From positions 1-35,298 of the forward strand of contig NZ_JAGPOX010000104.1 in NCBI RefSeq assembly GCF_019038435.1: a stretch of 35,298 nt of DNA. The letters run 5' to 3'. Shown here one piece after another: positions 8,209 through 15,628 of this stretch (position 1 is its first letter; the number at the start of each line of letters is the position of its first letter). The position numbers and the translations under genes were made by a program. The notes under the pieces are model-generated. The model saw only the letters and a program-made list of their open reading frames with translations. It was not told the DNA's origin and ran no database searches. Source of the stretch: Nocardia alni. Its GTDB lineage: Bacteria > Actinomycetota > Actinomycetes > Mycobacteriales > Mycobacteriaceae.

Positions 8209-9509
8209 GCGGTATCCCCCGCCGCCGTGAGTGGTCCGCGCGGCGACCGAGTGCCCAGCTGGGCCGGCCGCACAGCTTTCGCCGCCGCCGCGCCCGCCGG
8301 GGGTGTCGACGCGCCGAGCTGCGCCGACACCGCTGTGGCCGGTGCCGGCACCACACCGATCTGTGCGGACACCGTCACGACGGACGTCGCGGACCGCCCG
8401 GCCCGAGACCGCCGCGACCGCAGCACCCGCCTATATACGTGTTCATATCCACGCCCGAGCGTGTCGGCGCCGAAATCACGCGCCACATGCTCGCGGCATG
8501 CCACAGGATCGTAGTGGCGCACCTCGTCGATCGCCGCGGGCAGCTCGGCCGGATCGTCGCAGATCCGGCCGGTCACCCCGTCCACGATCACCTCCGGCAC
8601 CGCTCCACCGCGCAGCGCCACCACGGGCGTGCCGCACACCATCGCCTCGATCATCACCATTCCGAACGGTTCCTCCCACTGCACCGGGAACAGCAGACAT
8701 TGCGCCTGGGACAACAGCTTCTTCTTCGCGACGGAGTCGGCCATTCCGAACACGTGATCGCGCTCGGTCAGCAACGGCCGCACCGCCCTGTCGAAATACG
8801 CCTTCTCCGGGGGTTCTTTGCACTTACCAGCGAGCACCAACGGTATGCCGGCCGCGTGCGCGGCCCGCAACGCCAGATGCGGCGCCTTGTCCTCGGTGAA
8901 CCGACCCAGGAACAAAGCGTAGCCGCTCTTGTCCTTCTCGAGGGGCCAATCGTCCACGCGCAACGCGTTGTGTACCCGACCGGCCCAGTTCAGATCGGGT
9001 GCCAGGGCGCGCTGGCGGTCGCTGATCGCCACCAGCGACACGTCCCTGCCCAACTCGCTGTAGTACTCGTATTCCTCGCCGCCGACCGGTCCGTGCACGG
9101 TGACGACGGTCGGCAGCCCCAGATCGCGATAGAAGGGGGCGTTGAGCGGTCCGGCGAAGGTGTGATCGTGGACCAGATCGACGCCCTCGTGCGCGACGAG
9201 CCGTTCGACGGCACGGCGAATCTTCAACGCGTGCATCACCTCCGGGAACACCTCGCCCAGCCGATCGGCCTGGATGTGATCCCACACCGGCACGAAGCGC
9301 GCCGCGGTGCCGGGTCGACCCGCACCGAGCAGTGTGACCTCGTGCCCCCGCCCGACCAGAGCATCCACCAGATCCGCGACGACGGCCTCGACGCCGCCGT
9401 AGGCCACCGGCGGCACGTCGAAATAGGGCGGCACGACCATCGCTATACGGAGGCGATCGTGGGTCGACGGCTCGAACGAGACACTCCGCGGCGTGGATGG
9501 GATATTCAT
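8205..9509 (-). CDS. Family 4 (GT-B) glycosyltransferase
   Basis: The protein has 434 residues from ATG 9509-9507, chosen because a TAGGAGAAG ribosome-binding site lies directly upstream; the frame continues open to 9584 without one. The N-terminal Rossmann half begins RIAMVVPPYFDVPPVAYGG and carries VDLVHDHTFAG. The C-terminal half has ALFLGRFTEDKAPHLALRAA and the GT4 nucleotide-sugar motif EEPFGMVMIEAMVCGTPVVA, with the two spaced Glu residues. The last 55 or so residues are an Ala/Pro/Thr tail with three AQIG/AQLG-type repeats. The gene is coupled to the debranching enzyme. Together they suggest synthesis and trimming of an alpha-glucan or glucoside, but donor and acceptor are unknown. Confidence 0.87.
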   Translation of the reverse strand: MNIPSTPRSVSFEPSTHDRLRIAMVVPPYFDVPPVAYGGVEAVVADLVDALVGRGHEVTLLGAGRPGTAARFVPVWDHIQADRLGEVFPEVMHALKIRRAVERLVAHEGVDLVHDHTFAGPLNAPFYRDLGLPTVVTVHGPVGGEEYEYYSELGRDVSLVAISDRQRALAPDLNWAGRVHNALRVDDWPLEKDKSGYALFLGRFTEDKAPHLALRAAHAAGIPLVLAGKCKEPPEKAYFDRAVRPLLTERDHVFGMADSVAKKKLLSQAQCLLFPVQWEEPFGMVMIEAMVCGTPVVALRGGAVPEVIVDGVTGRICDDPAELPAAIDEVRHYDPVACREHVARDFGADTLGRGYEHVYRRVLRSRRSRAGRSATSVVTVSAQIGVVPAPATAVSAQLGASTPPAGAAAAKAVRPAQLGTRSPRGPLTAAGDTA

Positions 9510-9595
9510 TGTGACTTCTCCTACGAACGCACCGATCGACGCTGCGACACGAGCGCCGATTCCGCACGCCACCCGCGCATTCACCCGTCAGCGCA

Positions 9596-9614
9596 TAAGG
9601 TTAGGCTTCCCTAT
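9596..9614 (+). promoter_or_regulatory. Iron box (DtxR/IdeR-type) upstream of the decayed lipoprotein gene
   Basis: TAAGGTTAGGCTTCCCTAT matches the 19-bp consensus TTAGGTTAGGCTAACCTAA at 15 of 19 positions. It sits about 50 bp before an ATG with a good AGGAG site. That gene is now a fragment, so the box looks like a relic, though it could also affect the divergent glycosyltransferase gene 87 bp away. Confidence 0.65.
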
Positions 9615-9662
9615 ACGCTCGAAGGGTGTGCGTGACAAGCTCGACATCAGGAGATATCTACG

Positions 9663-9956
9663 ATGAAATCCGTCCGGACGTCCTGCTCACAGAGGGCGGC
9701 GTCAGCTGCACCGACAGGTGAATTCACCTTGGCCGTGGCCGATTGCGGTTCGAATTCAGCGGCGTCCGGCTCGGGTGACTATGCCGTGGGTGATCAGCCA
9801 TGCGCGGGGTGACACCACAATTCACGGCATCCCGAAACGCATCGTCGCGTCGGGCAGTCAGTGGCTGATCACCACTCTAGCGCTGGGCATCGCGCCCGTC
9901 GGATATATCGAAAATGTCGCCCCGGCAATGCGATTGCAACCGTGCGCGACGCCCGC
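9663..9956 (+). pseudogene. Remnant of an iron-siderophore-binding lipoprotein gene (frameshifted and 3'-truncated)
   Basis: An ATG at 9663 preceded by AGGAG (9649-9653) opens a 49-codon frame with a short signal-like start and a lipoprotein-like ADCGSNSAASGSG segment, ending at TGA 9810-9812. In the next frame, from about 9785, the coding continues as ISHARGDTTIHG, then PKRIVASGSQWLITTLALG and IAPVGYIENV. This is the start of a periplasmic-binding-protein fold, like the VTRKPTRIVSLSPTFTDALI part of the intact lipoprotein at 14430. Similarity stops near 9935 and the reductase gene's 3' end abuts it, so about two thirds of the protein is missing. The residue before the lipid-accepting Cys is Asp, not Gly or Ala. 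Iron box and ribosome site remain. Confidence 0.75.
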
Positions 9957-10667
9957 TCACAGTCCGGTCTTCCCGGTTGCCCAGTAGGGCTTGGTGCTGA
10001 TTGCCTTTCGTGCCAAACCCGCACGGGTCAGCAATATCCGGCGCTGCCGCTGGATCGACTGCGCGTGCCCGAACAGCGATGCGGCGTCGTATCGGACCGC
10101 CTCGTCCAGGGTCGCCTCGATCCACTCGGCGACGGCAGCTCCGGGGATGGTCGCGGCAGGAAGGATCTCGATTCCCGGCAGCAGATCCACGAGCGCGGAC
10201 CGATCCTCGACGGGCGCTTCGACCGCCCCCGACGCCGGACCGTGCGTGTCCTGGCCGGCAGCGCGGTTGACGAGACCGCGAATCGTGCCGACGGCGGATC
10301 CGTCGCCGAGATACAGGTGATTGCCCTGCCGACTCGGCACGGGCGTGTTCATCCCGAGGACCACCACCTCACGACCGACGTCCAGCGCCGCGGCCCATCG
10401 GGATCCCGGCCCGTCGGCGCCGAGGTGGAACAGCACCGAGATCGCCGTGCCCGCCTCGTCGACGGCCATGACCGAGTAGTGCCGGAAGGTGTTGTTGTCG
10501 ATCCGGAACTGGATGTCCTGCCCGGCCTTCCAGCCCGATTTCAACGGCTCGACCCGCAGATCCACCGTCAGAAAATGAGGCGAAATCCGTTCGGCCGCAG
10601 TGACGGCCGCACGATGGCCGAAGGACTTCTCGGTGATGGTGGCCAGCAAGCCGGGCATGGACGGCAC
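9957..10667 (-). CDS. Siderophore-interacting protein (flavin-dependent ferric-siderophore reductase)
   Basis: The protein has 236 residues from GTG 10667-10665, preceded by AGGAGG seven bases upstream. It belongs to the SIP/ViuB-like family: an N-terminal FAD-binding barrel with FLTVDLRVEPL, GQDIQFRID and FRHYSVMAVDEAG (RxYS-type flavin contact), then a GPGSRWAAALDVGREVVVLG segment. The C-terminal NAD(P)H-binding half has HLYLGDGSAVGTIRGL and LPAATIPGAAVAEWI. It is soluble and should reduce Fe(III)-siderophore in the cytoplasm after import. It is divergent from the ABC transporter pair and shares an iron box with it. Mycobacterial IrtA carries this kind of reductase fused to the transporter; here it is separate. 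Confidence 0.9.
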   Translation of the reverse strand: MPSMPGLLATITEKSFGHRAAVTAAERISPHFLTVDLRVEPLKSGWKAGQDIQFRIDNNTFRHYSVMAVDEAGTAISVLFHLGADGPGSRWAAALDVGREVVVLGMNTPVPSRQGNHLYLGDGSAVGTIRGLVNRAAGQDTHGPASGAVEAPVEDRSALVDLLPGIEILPAATIPGAAVAEWIEATLDEAVRYDAASLFGHAQSIQRQRRILLTRAGLARKAISTKPYWATGKTGL

Positions 10668-10710
10668 GAAATTCCTCCTGGTGACCGGGCGCCGCTGGCA
10701 CCCTTTCGGT

Positions 10711-10729
10711 TAAGCTTAGCCTAACCAAA
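10711..10729 (+). promoter_or_regulatory. Shared iron box between reductase and ABC transporter genes
   Basis: TAAGCTTAGCCTAACCAAA matches the palindromic consensus TTAGGTTAGCCTAACCTAA at 16 of 19 positions. It lies 44 bp upstream of the reductase GTG and 17 bp before the transporter ATG, so one DtxR/IdeR-type repressor could control both directions. Confidence 0.8.
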
Positions 10730-10745
10730 CATCGAGGGAGTTTTC

Positions 10746-12560
10746 ATGGCAAGCAACGACGCACAGCGTCGTGTCGACACGCTGACCAGGCAGGTGCGCG
10801 GGCCGGTGACCGTCGCGGCAATCGCCGAATCGGTGTCCGCGGTGCTGGCGGTGGTCCCGGTGATCGCCACCGTCGAGATCGCCGGACTGCTGCTGAACGG
10901 CCACGCCTCTCGCGCGCACCTGTGGACATGGGTGGCCGTCGCGGCCGTCGCGCTGGTGGCGGCCGCGCTGTGCCGCATCGCGTCGTCCGTGCTGGCTCAT
11001 CTCGCCGACGCGGATCTGAGTCTGTCGCTGCGGATGCGCCTGGCCGAACATCTGGCCAGGCTCCCCCTGGGCTGGTATTCCTCGGACGCCGCCGGCAAGA
11101 CCAAAGCCGTTGTGCAAGACGATGTCGCGGGCCTGCACGAGGAGGTCGCCCACCGCAAGCCGGAGCTGGCGGGATCGGTGGTCGCCGGAATCGCCGTGGT
11201 CGTCTACCTGTTCGTCCTGGACTGGCGCCTGGCGCTGGCGGTGGTCGTGCTGGTCACGGCCGCTCAGCTGATCCGCAATTCGCTGACCAAGAAGATCATC
11301 CCCGCCTACGGCGCGGTGGCCGGGGCCTCGGCGCGGATGGGTTCGGCGGCGGTCGAACTCGTCCAGGGCATCACGGTATCCAAGGTCTTCCATCGCGCGA
11401 GCGACGACGCCGAGGCCACGCCCGGCACGGCATACGGCGCCCACGCGAGGTTCCGGCAGGCGGCCACCGACTATGCCGACGCCGACGAGACCCTCACCGA
11501 CAACATCGCGACCCTGCGCGCGTGCACCCGCGCCACGGTCGCTCCGGGCACGGTCGCGCTGATCATCCTGGCCCTGGCGACCCTGCTGCTGGGCGTCTGG
11601 GATGCCAGGCCGGTGAACGTGATCGCGTTCCTGCTGCTCGGACTGACGCTGTTCGACGTCACCACCCCGCTGTATCTGCACCTGATCCTGCCCAGGCTCG
11701 GCATCGGCAGTCCCATGCCGAACAAGGCGCAGACGATGGCCGAGCGGATAGATCAGATCCTCGACGTGCCCGAGATGGACGAGCCGGCCGATCCGGCGAC
11801 GTTGCCGACCGGCGGCGGCGCCCGGCGGGTGTCGATGAAGAACGTGACCTTCTCCTACGACGGGCAGCGTACGGTCCTGCGCGACCTCGACCTCGAGCTC
11901 GCCCCGGGCACGATGACCGCACTGGTCGGGCCCTCGGGCGCGGGCAAGTCCACGGTCGGGCAGTTACTCGCGCGTTTCTACGATCCGGCCGAGGGCAGTA
12001 TCGAGATCGACGGCGTACCGATCGCGTCGCTGGACGCCCAGCGGCTGTACGGCACAGTGGGATTCGTCTTCCAGGACGTCGCGCTGCTGCGTGCCACCGT
12101 GCGCGACAACATCGCCCTCGCGCGTCCGGACGCCGTACAGGACGAGATCGAGCGCGTCGCGCGGGCCGCCCAGATCCACGACCGCATTCTCGCGCTGCCG
12201 GATGGATACGACACCGTGCTCGGCGAGGACGCGGCCCTGTCCGGCGGCGAACGACAGCGCCTGAGCATCGCGCGCACGCTGCTCGCCGACACCCCGGTAC
12301 TCGTACTCGACGAGGCGACCGCCTACGCGGACCCGGAATCGGAAGCGGCCGTGCAGGATGCGCTCTCGGAGCTGGCGCGCGGCCGGACGCTGCTGGTGGT
12401 CGCACACCGGCTGCACACGGTCGTGGACGCCGATCAGATCGTCGTGCTGGTGGACGGTTCGGTGGCCGAACGCGGCACCCACGAGGAATTGCTCGACGCC
12501 GCAGGCGAATACGCGAAGCTGTGGCAGCTACAGACCACGACGATCGGAGCGCGCGCGTGA
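10746..12560 (+). CDS. Exporter-fold ABC transporter, siderophore importer subunit 1 (IrtA/YbtP-like, without SIP domain)
   Basis: The protein has 604 residues; GAGGGAG precedes the ATG. The N-terminal 330 residues are a six-helix type IV transmembrane domain (hydrophobic segments around residues 20-45, 58-82, 138-178, 245-295). The ATPase half has Walker A GPSGAGKST near residue 395, a Q-loop in FVFQDVALL, the signature LSGGERQR near 498, Walker B VLVLDEAT near 519 and the AHRLHTVVDADQ switch. The fold is that of exporters, but the iron box, the divergent ferric-siderophore reductase and the coupled second transporter match the IrtAB/YbtPQ importers. Unlike mycobacterial IrtA it has no N-terminal siderophore-interaction domain. 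It overlaps the next gene by GTGA. Export of the siderophore is the main alternative. Confidence 0.88.
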   Translation: MASNDAQRRVDTLTRQVRGPVTVAAIAESVSAVLAVVPVIATVEIAGLLLNGHASRAHLWTWVAVAAVALVAAALCRIASSVLAHLADADLSLSLRMRLAEHLARLPLGWYSSDAAGKTKAVVQDDVAGLHEEVAHRKPELAGSVVAGIAVVVYLFVLDWRLALAVVVLVTAAQLIRNSLTKKIIPAYGAVAGASARMGSAAVELVQGITVSKVFHRASDDAEATPGTAYGAHARFRQAATDYADADETLTDNIATLRACTRATVAPGTVALIILALATLLLGVWDARPVNVIAFLLLGLTLFDVTTPLYLHLILPRLGIGSPMPNKAQTMAERIDQILDVPEMDEPADPATLPTGGGARRVSMKNVTFSYDGQRTVLRDLDLELAPGTMTALVGPSGAGKSTVGQLLARFYDPAEGSIEIDGVPIASLDAQRLYGTVGFVFQDVALLRATVRDNIALARPDAVQDEIERVARAAQIHDRILALPDGYDTVLGEDAALSGGERQRLSIARTLLADTPVLVLDEATAYADPESEAAVQDALSELARGRTLLVVAHRLHTVVDADQIVVLVDGSVAERGTHEELLDAAGEYAKLWQLQTTTIGARA

Positions 12561-14335
12561 TCCGCCTGCTGGACAAGATCTTCGGCGACGCCGCACGCCG
12601 GCGCATCCGGTTGCTCATCGCCGCGAACGTCGGCAACGCGGTGCTCGAGGGAGCCGCTGTGGCACTGTGCATTCCGGTGCTCTACAACCTGCTCGGACGC
12701 CATGTCGGCGTGGCCGGCCGGTGGCTGATACCGCTCGCGATCGTGGTCGCCGCCTATTGGATCGTCACCTCGGTGATGGAACATCTCGGCACGCATGTGG
12801 CAGCCCTGCTGCGCCGTGAGCTGTTCGCCCGGCTGGCCGACAAGATCATCGCCCTGCCGCTGGGCTGGTTCGACTCCACCAGCGCGGGATCGGTGACGGC
12901 GCTGGTCACAGGCGGTAGCCAAGCGCCCCTCGGTGTCGTGATGGCGCTGAAATCCATTACCGAGACCGTCATCCCGCCGGTAATCGTGCTGGTGGTCGTG
13001 CTCGTGATGGACTGGCCGGTAGGGCTGGCCGTGCTGATCGTCATTCCGATCCTGTGGGCGCTGCAACGCGCTGTCACAGGCCCTATCTCGCGGGCCGAGG
13101 CAGCCGAGGCAGCCGCGGTCACCGAGGCCAATGCCCGCTTGATCGAGTTTTCCCAGACACAGCCCGTCCTGCGGGCGAGCGGGCGTGAGGACCGCGGTCT
13201 CGGTGAGCTGTCGACCGCGCTGCGCAATCGGCACGCGACGACGAACAAGCAGATCATGCGGGCGACGGCCGGACTCAACGTCGGCGAGCTCAGCGTCCAG
13301 ATCGGGTTCGTGGTCGTCCTCGCGGTGGCGGTCGTGATCGGCAGCGGCGCTTGGCAACCGGGGTCACATCAGGCCGCGCGGTTGATCACGGCGCTGGTCT
13401 TCGGCATCTGGGCGCTGCGTCCGATCGGAAAGATCCCGACGGCGGTGCTGATGCTCGGCGGTTCCGCCGCCGGGCTCGGCCGGATCGACGCGCTGCTGTC
13501 CTATCCCGAACTGGCCGAACCCGATTCGTCGGCGACGCCCATCGATACGGGCGCCGCGATCGAGCTGCGCGGCGTCCGCTTCGGCTATCGCGACGGCTTG
13601 GACGTGCTCTCCGACGTCGACATCACCGTCCCCGCGGGCAGCACCACCGCGCTCGTCGGCCCGTCCGGCTCGGGCAAGACCACGATCGTGAATCTGGTGG
13701 CCCGATTCTGGGACGCGAGCGCGGGCAGCGTCCGGGTCGGCGGCGTCGACGTGCGAGAGCTGCGCGGCGCGGATCTGATGGACCGAATCGCGTTGGTACC
13801 GCAGGACGTCTACCTCTTCGACGACACCCTGGAGGCCAATATCCGCGTCGGCAAGCCCGACGCCACCGAGGCCGAGGTCCGCCGGGCGGCGAACCTGGCA
13901 CAGGTCGACTCCATCGTCGAGCGATTGCCGCAGGGGTGGCAGACCCCGGTCGGCGCGGGCGGGCACATCCTGTCCGGCGGTGAGCGCCAACGTGTCTCGA
14001 TCGCCAGGGCGCTGCTCAAGGACGCACCGATCGTGCTGCTCGACGAGGCATCCTCGGCCCTGGACGCCCGCAACGAGGCGGCGATCGCCGCGGCCCTCGG
14101 CGCGCTCGGGCAGGGCCGCACCCTGCTCATCATCGCCCATCAGCTCTCCACCATCGCGGACGCGGATCACGTGGTGTACCTGCGAGCCGGGCGCGTTGTC
14201 GAATCCGGTTCGCACACCGAGCTGTTCGCGGCGGACGGCGAGTACGCCCGGTTCTGGAGCGAGCAGCAACGGGCCAAGCAGTGGCGGCTGCGCGGGCGCA
14301 CCGCGACAGAGCGGGTGGGCGAGCGCATCAGGTAG
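12557..14335 (+). CDS. Exporter-fold ABC transporter, siderophore importer subunit 2 (IrtB/YbtQ-like)
   Basis: The protein has 592 residues, starting at GTG 12557 that overlaps the preceding stop as GTGA; the same frame is open far upstream, but that part is antisense-like composition inside the first transporter. The transmembrane domain covers residues about 15-300 and includes WLIPLAIVVAAYWIVTSVME, VIPPVIVLVVVLVMDW and a helix near 250. The nucleotide-binding domain has Walker A GPSGSGKTT near 370, signature LSGGERQR near 472, Walker B IVLLDEAS near 491 and the AHQLSTIADADH switch with Gln after His. It should form a heterodimer with the upstream protein in the inner membrane. A 19-bp iron box follows, so the lipoprotein gene downstream has its own control. 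Confidence 0.88.
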   Translation: MIRLLDKIFGDAARRRIRLLIAANVGNAVLEGAAVALCIPVLYNLLGRHVGVAGRWLIPLAIVVAAYWIVTSVMEHLGTHVAALLRRELFARLADKIIALPLGWFDSTSAGSVTALVTGGSQAPLGVVMALKSITETVIPPVIVLVVVLVMDWPVGLAVLIVIPILWALQRAVTGPISRAEAAEAAAVTEANARLIEFSQTQPVLRASGREDRGLGELSTALRNRHATTNKQIMRATAGLNVGELSVQIGFVVVLAVAVVIGSGAWQPGSHQAARLITALVFGIWALRPIGKIPTAVLMLGGSAAGLGRIDALLSYPELAEPDSSATPIDTGAAIELRGVRFGYRDGLDVLSDVDITVPAGSTTALVGPSGSGKTTIVNLVARFWDASAGSVRVGGVDVRELRGADLMDRIALVPQDVYLFDDTLEANIRVGKPDATEAEVRRAANLAQVDSIVERLPQGWQTPVGAGGHILSGGERQRVSIARALLKDAPIVLLDEASSALDARNEAAIAAALGALGQGRTLLIIAHQLSTIADADHVVYLRAGRVVESGSHTELFAADGEYARFWSEQQRAKQWRLRGRTATERVGERIR

Positions 14336-14385
14336 GCGGTGGTGCGGCCCACATCGCTTGATGATCGCTTTACCTTGATTCAGCT

Positions 14386-14404
14386 TTAGGTTAGCCTAAC
14401 CTAA
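14386..14404 (+). promoter_or_regulatory. Perfect palindromic iron box
   Basis: TTAGGTTAGCCTAACCTAA is an exact 19-bp palindrome matching the DtxR/IdeR consensus. It lies 25 bp before the ATG of the siderophore-binding lipoprotein, in the position expected for iron repression. Confidence 0.95.
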
Positions 14405-14429
14405 TCTGAGTGAGAGGTTTCGTTTTCCC

Positions 14430-15437
14430 ATGACTTCACGGACAACACCGCGCAAGCGCCCGATACTTCGCCGAGCAGTATCGGCCGCCCTCGCGGTGGG
14501 CGCGATCGCGCTCATCGCGGGGTGCGGCAGCACGGATTCGACATCGTCGAGCACGGCCGGCTACCAGGCGGTGACCGTCGACCACGCCTTCGGGCAGACG
14601 GTCGTGACGCGGAAACCGACGCGCATCGTGTCGCTCTCCCCGACCTTCACCGACGCGCTGATCGCCCTGAACACCAAGCCCGCGGGGTACGCGCCCAACC
14701 CCTTGACGAACGCGGATTACCCCTGGGATCAAGGAAATCCGGACCTGGCCGGGGTGACCCAGGTACCGCTCGGGCCCGGCGGGTCGGTGCCGGAGGAGAA
14801 GATCGCGCAGTTGCAGCCGGATCTGATCCTCGGCGGCGGACTCATCGCATCCAAGGACGAGTACGACAAACTCAGCAAGCTGGCTCCGACCATTCCGTCG
14901 CTGAAGGCCGGCGCACTGGACTCCTGGCAGGACGACACGACGCTCGTCGGCAAGCTGCTGGGCCGTCCGGGCGATGCCCAGCCGGTGATCGACAACGCCG
15001 CCAAGGCATCGGCCGACGCCAAGAACCGGTATCCCGCGCTGGCCGGAAAGACGTTCGCCGTCAGTCTGTTCGTCGATTCGACGAATATCGAGGTCATCAC
15101 CAACCCCGACGACAACGCGAACAAATTCTTCGAATCTCTCGGGATGAAACTTCCCGACTCGCTGCACGGGATCTCCGGTGGCCTCGGCGGGTTGAACGGG
15201 AAGATCAGCATGGAGCGGCTGGACCTGCTGAATTCGGATCTGCTGTCGGTCGGATACATGACGCCGGGCGCGGCCGGGCAACTCGAGAACCAGCCGCTGT
15301 TCCGGCAGCTGCCCGCCGTGCGGCACGGCGCCTACCTGGCCACCGACGCGGACGTGAGCGCGGCGCTGCGGCTGCCGACCGCGCGGACCACGACCTGGCT
15401 GCTGACCAAGTTCGACGGCGTCTTCGCGAAACTCTAA
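14430..15437 (+). CDS. Iron-siderophore-binding lipoprotein (periplasmic-binding-protein fold)
   Basis: The protein has 335 residues. It has a basic N-terminus (TPRKRPILRR), a hydrophobic helix and the lipobox LIAGC with the lipid-accepting Cys32. Then comes the FecB/Fhu-type class III binding fold: VTRKPTRIVSLSPTFTDALI, PAGYAPNPLTNADYPWD, an IAQLQPDLILGGG core strand, a long connecting helix and SLFVDSTNIEVITN in the second lobe. It captures ferric siderophore at the outer face of the cytoplasmic membrane. There is no FecCD permease in the window, so in this locus it may hand over to the exporter-fold transporter pair, or to a permease elsewhere. A perfect iron box precedes it. A decayed relative lies at 9663. 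Confidence 0.92.
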   Translation: MTSRTTPRKRPILRRAVSAALAVGAIALIAGCGSTDSTSSSTAGYQAVTVDHAFGQTVVTRKPTRIVSLSPTFTDALIALNTKPAGYAPNPLTNADYPWDQGNPDLAGVTQVPLGPGGSVPEEKIAQLQPDLILGGGLIASKDEYDKLSKLAPTIPSLKAGALDSWQDDTTLVGKLLGRPGDAQPVIDNAAKASADAKNRYPALAGKTFAVSLFVDSTNIEVITNPDDNANKFFESLGMKLPDSLHGISGGLGGLNGKISMERLDLLNSDLLSVGYMTPGAAGQLENQPLFRQLPAVRHGAYLATDADVSAALRLPTARTTTWLLTKFDGVFAKL

Positions 15438-15542
15438 GGGACGCACAAGGTGTGGTGTCGCGGGCGATTCTCGCCGCGGCACCGCACCGACGACCGGCGC
15501 GAGTGCGCCTCGATGAGGACTCGACGCGGTCTTCTCGAGTTG

Positions 15543-15561
15543 TTATTGTAGCCTTACCTTA
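15543..15561 (+). promoter_or_regulatory. Iron-box-like site before the biosynthetic operon
   Basis: TTATTGTAGCCTTACCTTA matches the consensus TTAGGTTAGCCTAACCTAA at 14 of 19 positions, with the AGCCT core intact and a better right half. Together with the three stronger boxes nearby it suggests that the whole operon is iron-repressed. Confidence 0.6.
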
Positions 15562-15562
15562 T

Positions 15563-15576
15563 TAAGGGTGCCCTTA
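15563..15576. repeat. Short perfect inverted repeat next to the iron box
   Basis: TAAGGGTGCCCTTA is a palindrome with 6-bp arms, two bases downstream of the iron-box-like site. It could be a second half of a two-dimer repressor site or a separate operator. It is not in the usual odd-centred iron-box register. Confidence 0.5.
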
Positions 15577-15628
15577 TTGTGGCGGCGTGACCGTCCGGGC
15601 GCTGGTGTGATCGAAGGGATTTATCGAC

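Larger units (their letters stand above)
15438..15628 (+). promoter_or_regulatory. Promoter region of the biosynthetic operon
   Basis: These 191 bp between the lipoprotein gene and the GTG of the first biosynthetic gene contain the iron-box-like site at 15543-15561 and an adjacent palindrome at 15563-15576. They also hold an AAGGGAT ribosome-binding-like run just before 15629. No other gene is seen. Confidence 0.6.

Noticed and set aside
10716..11681. Long open frame antisense to the first ABC transporter
   Set aside because: Its composition (Gln/Arg/Gly/Asp-rich, no domain) is typical of the reverse frame of a high-GC gene; the plus strand has a clear transporter with all ATPase motifs.
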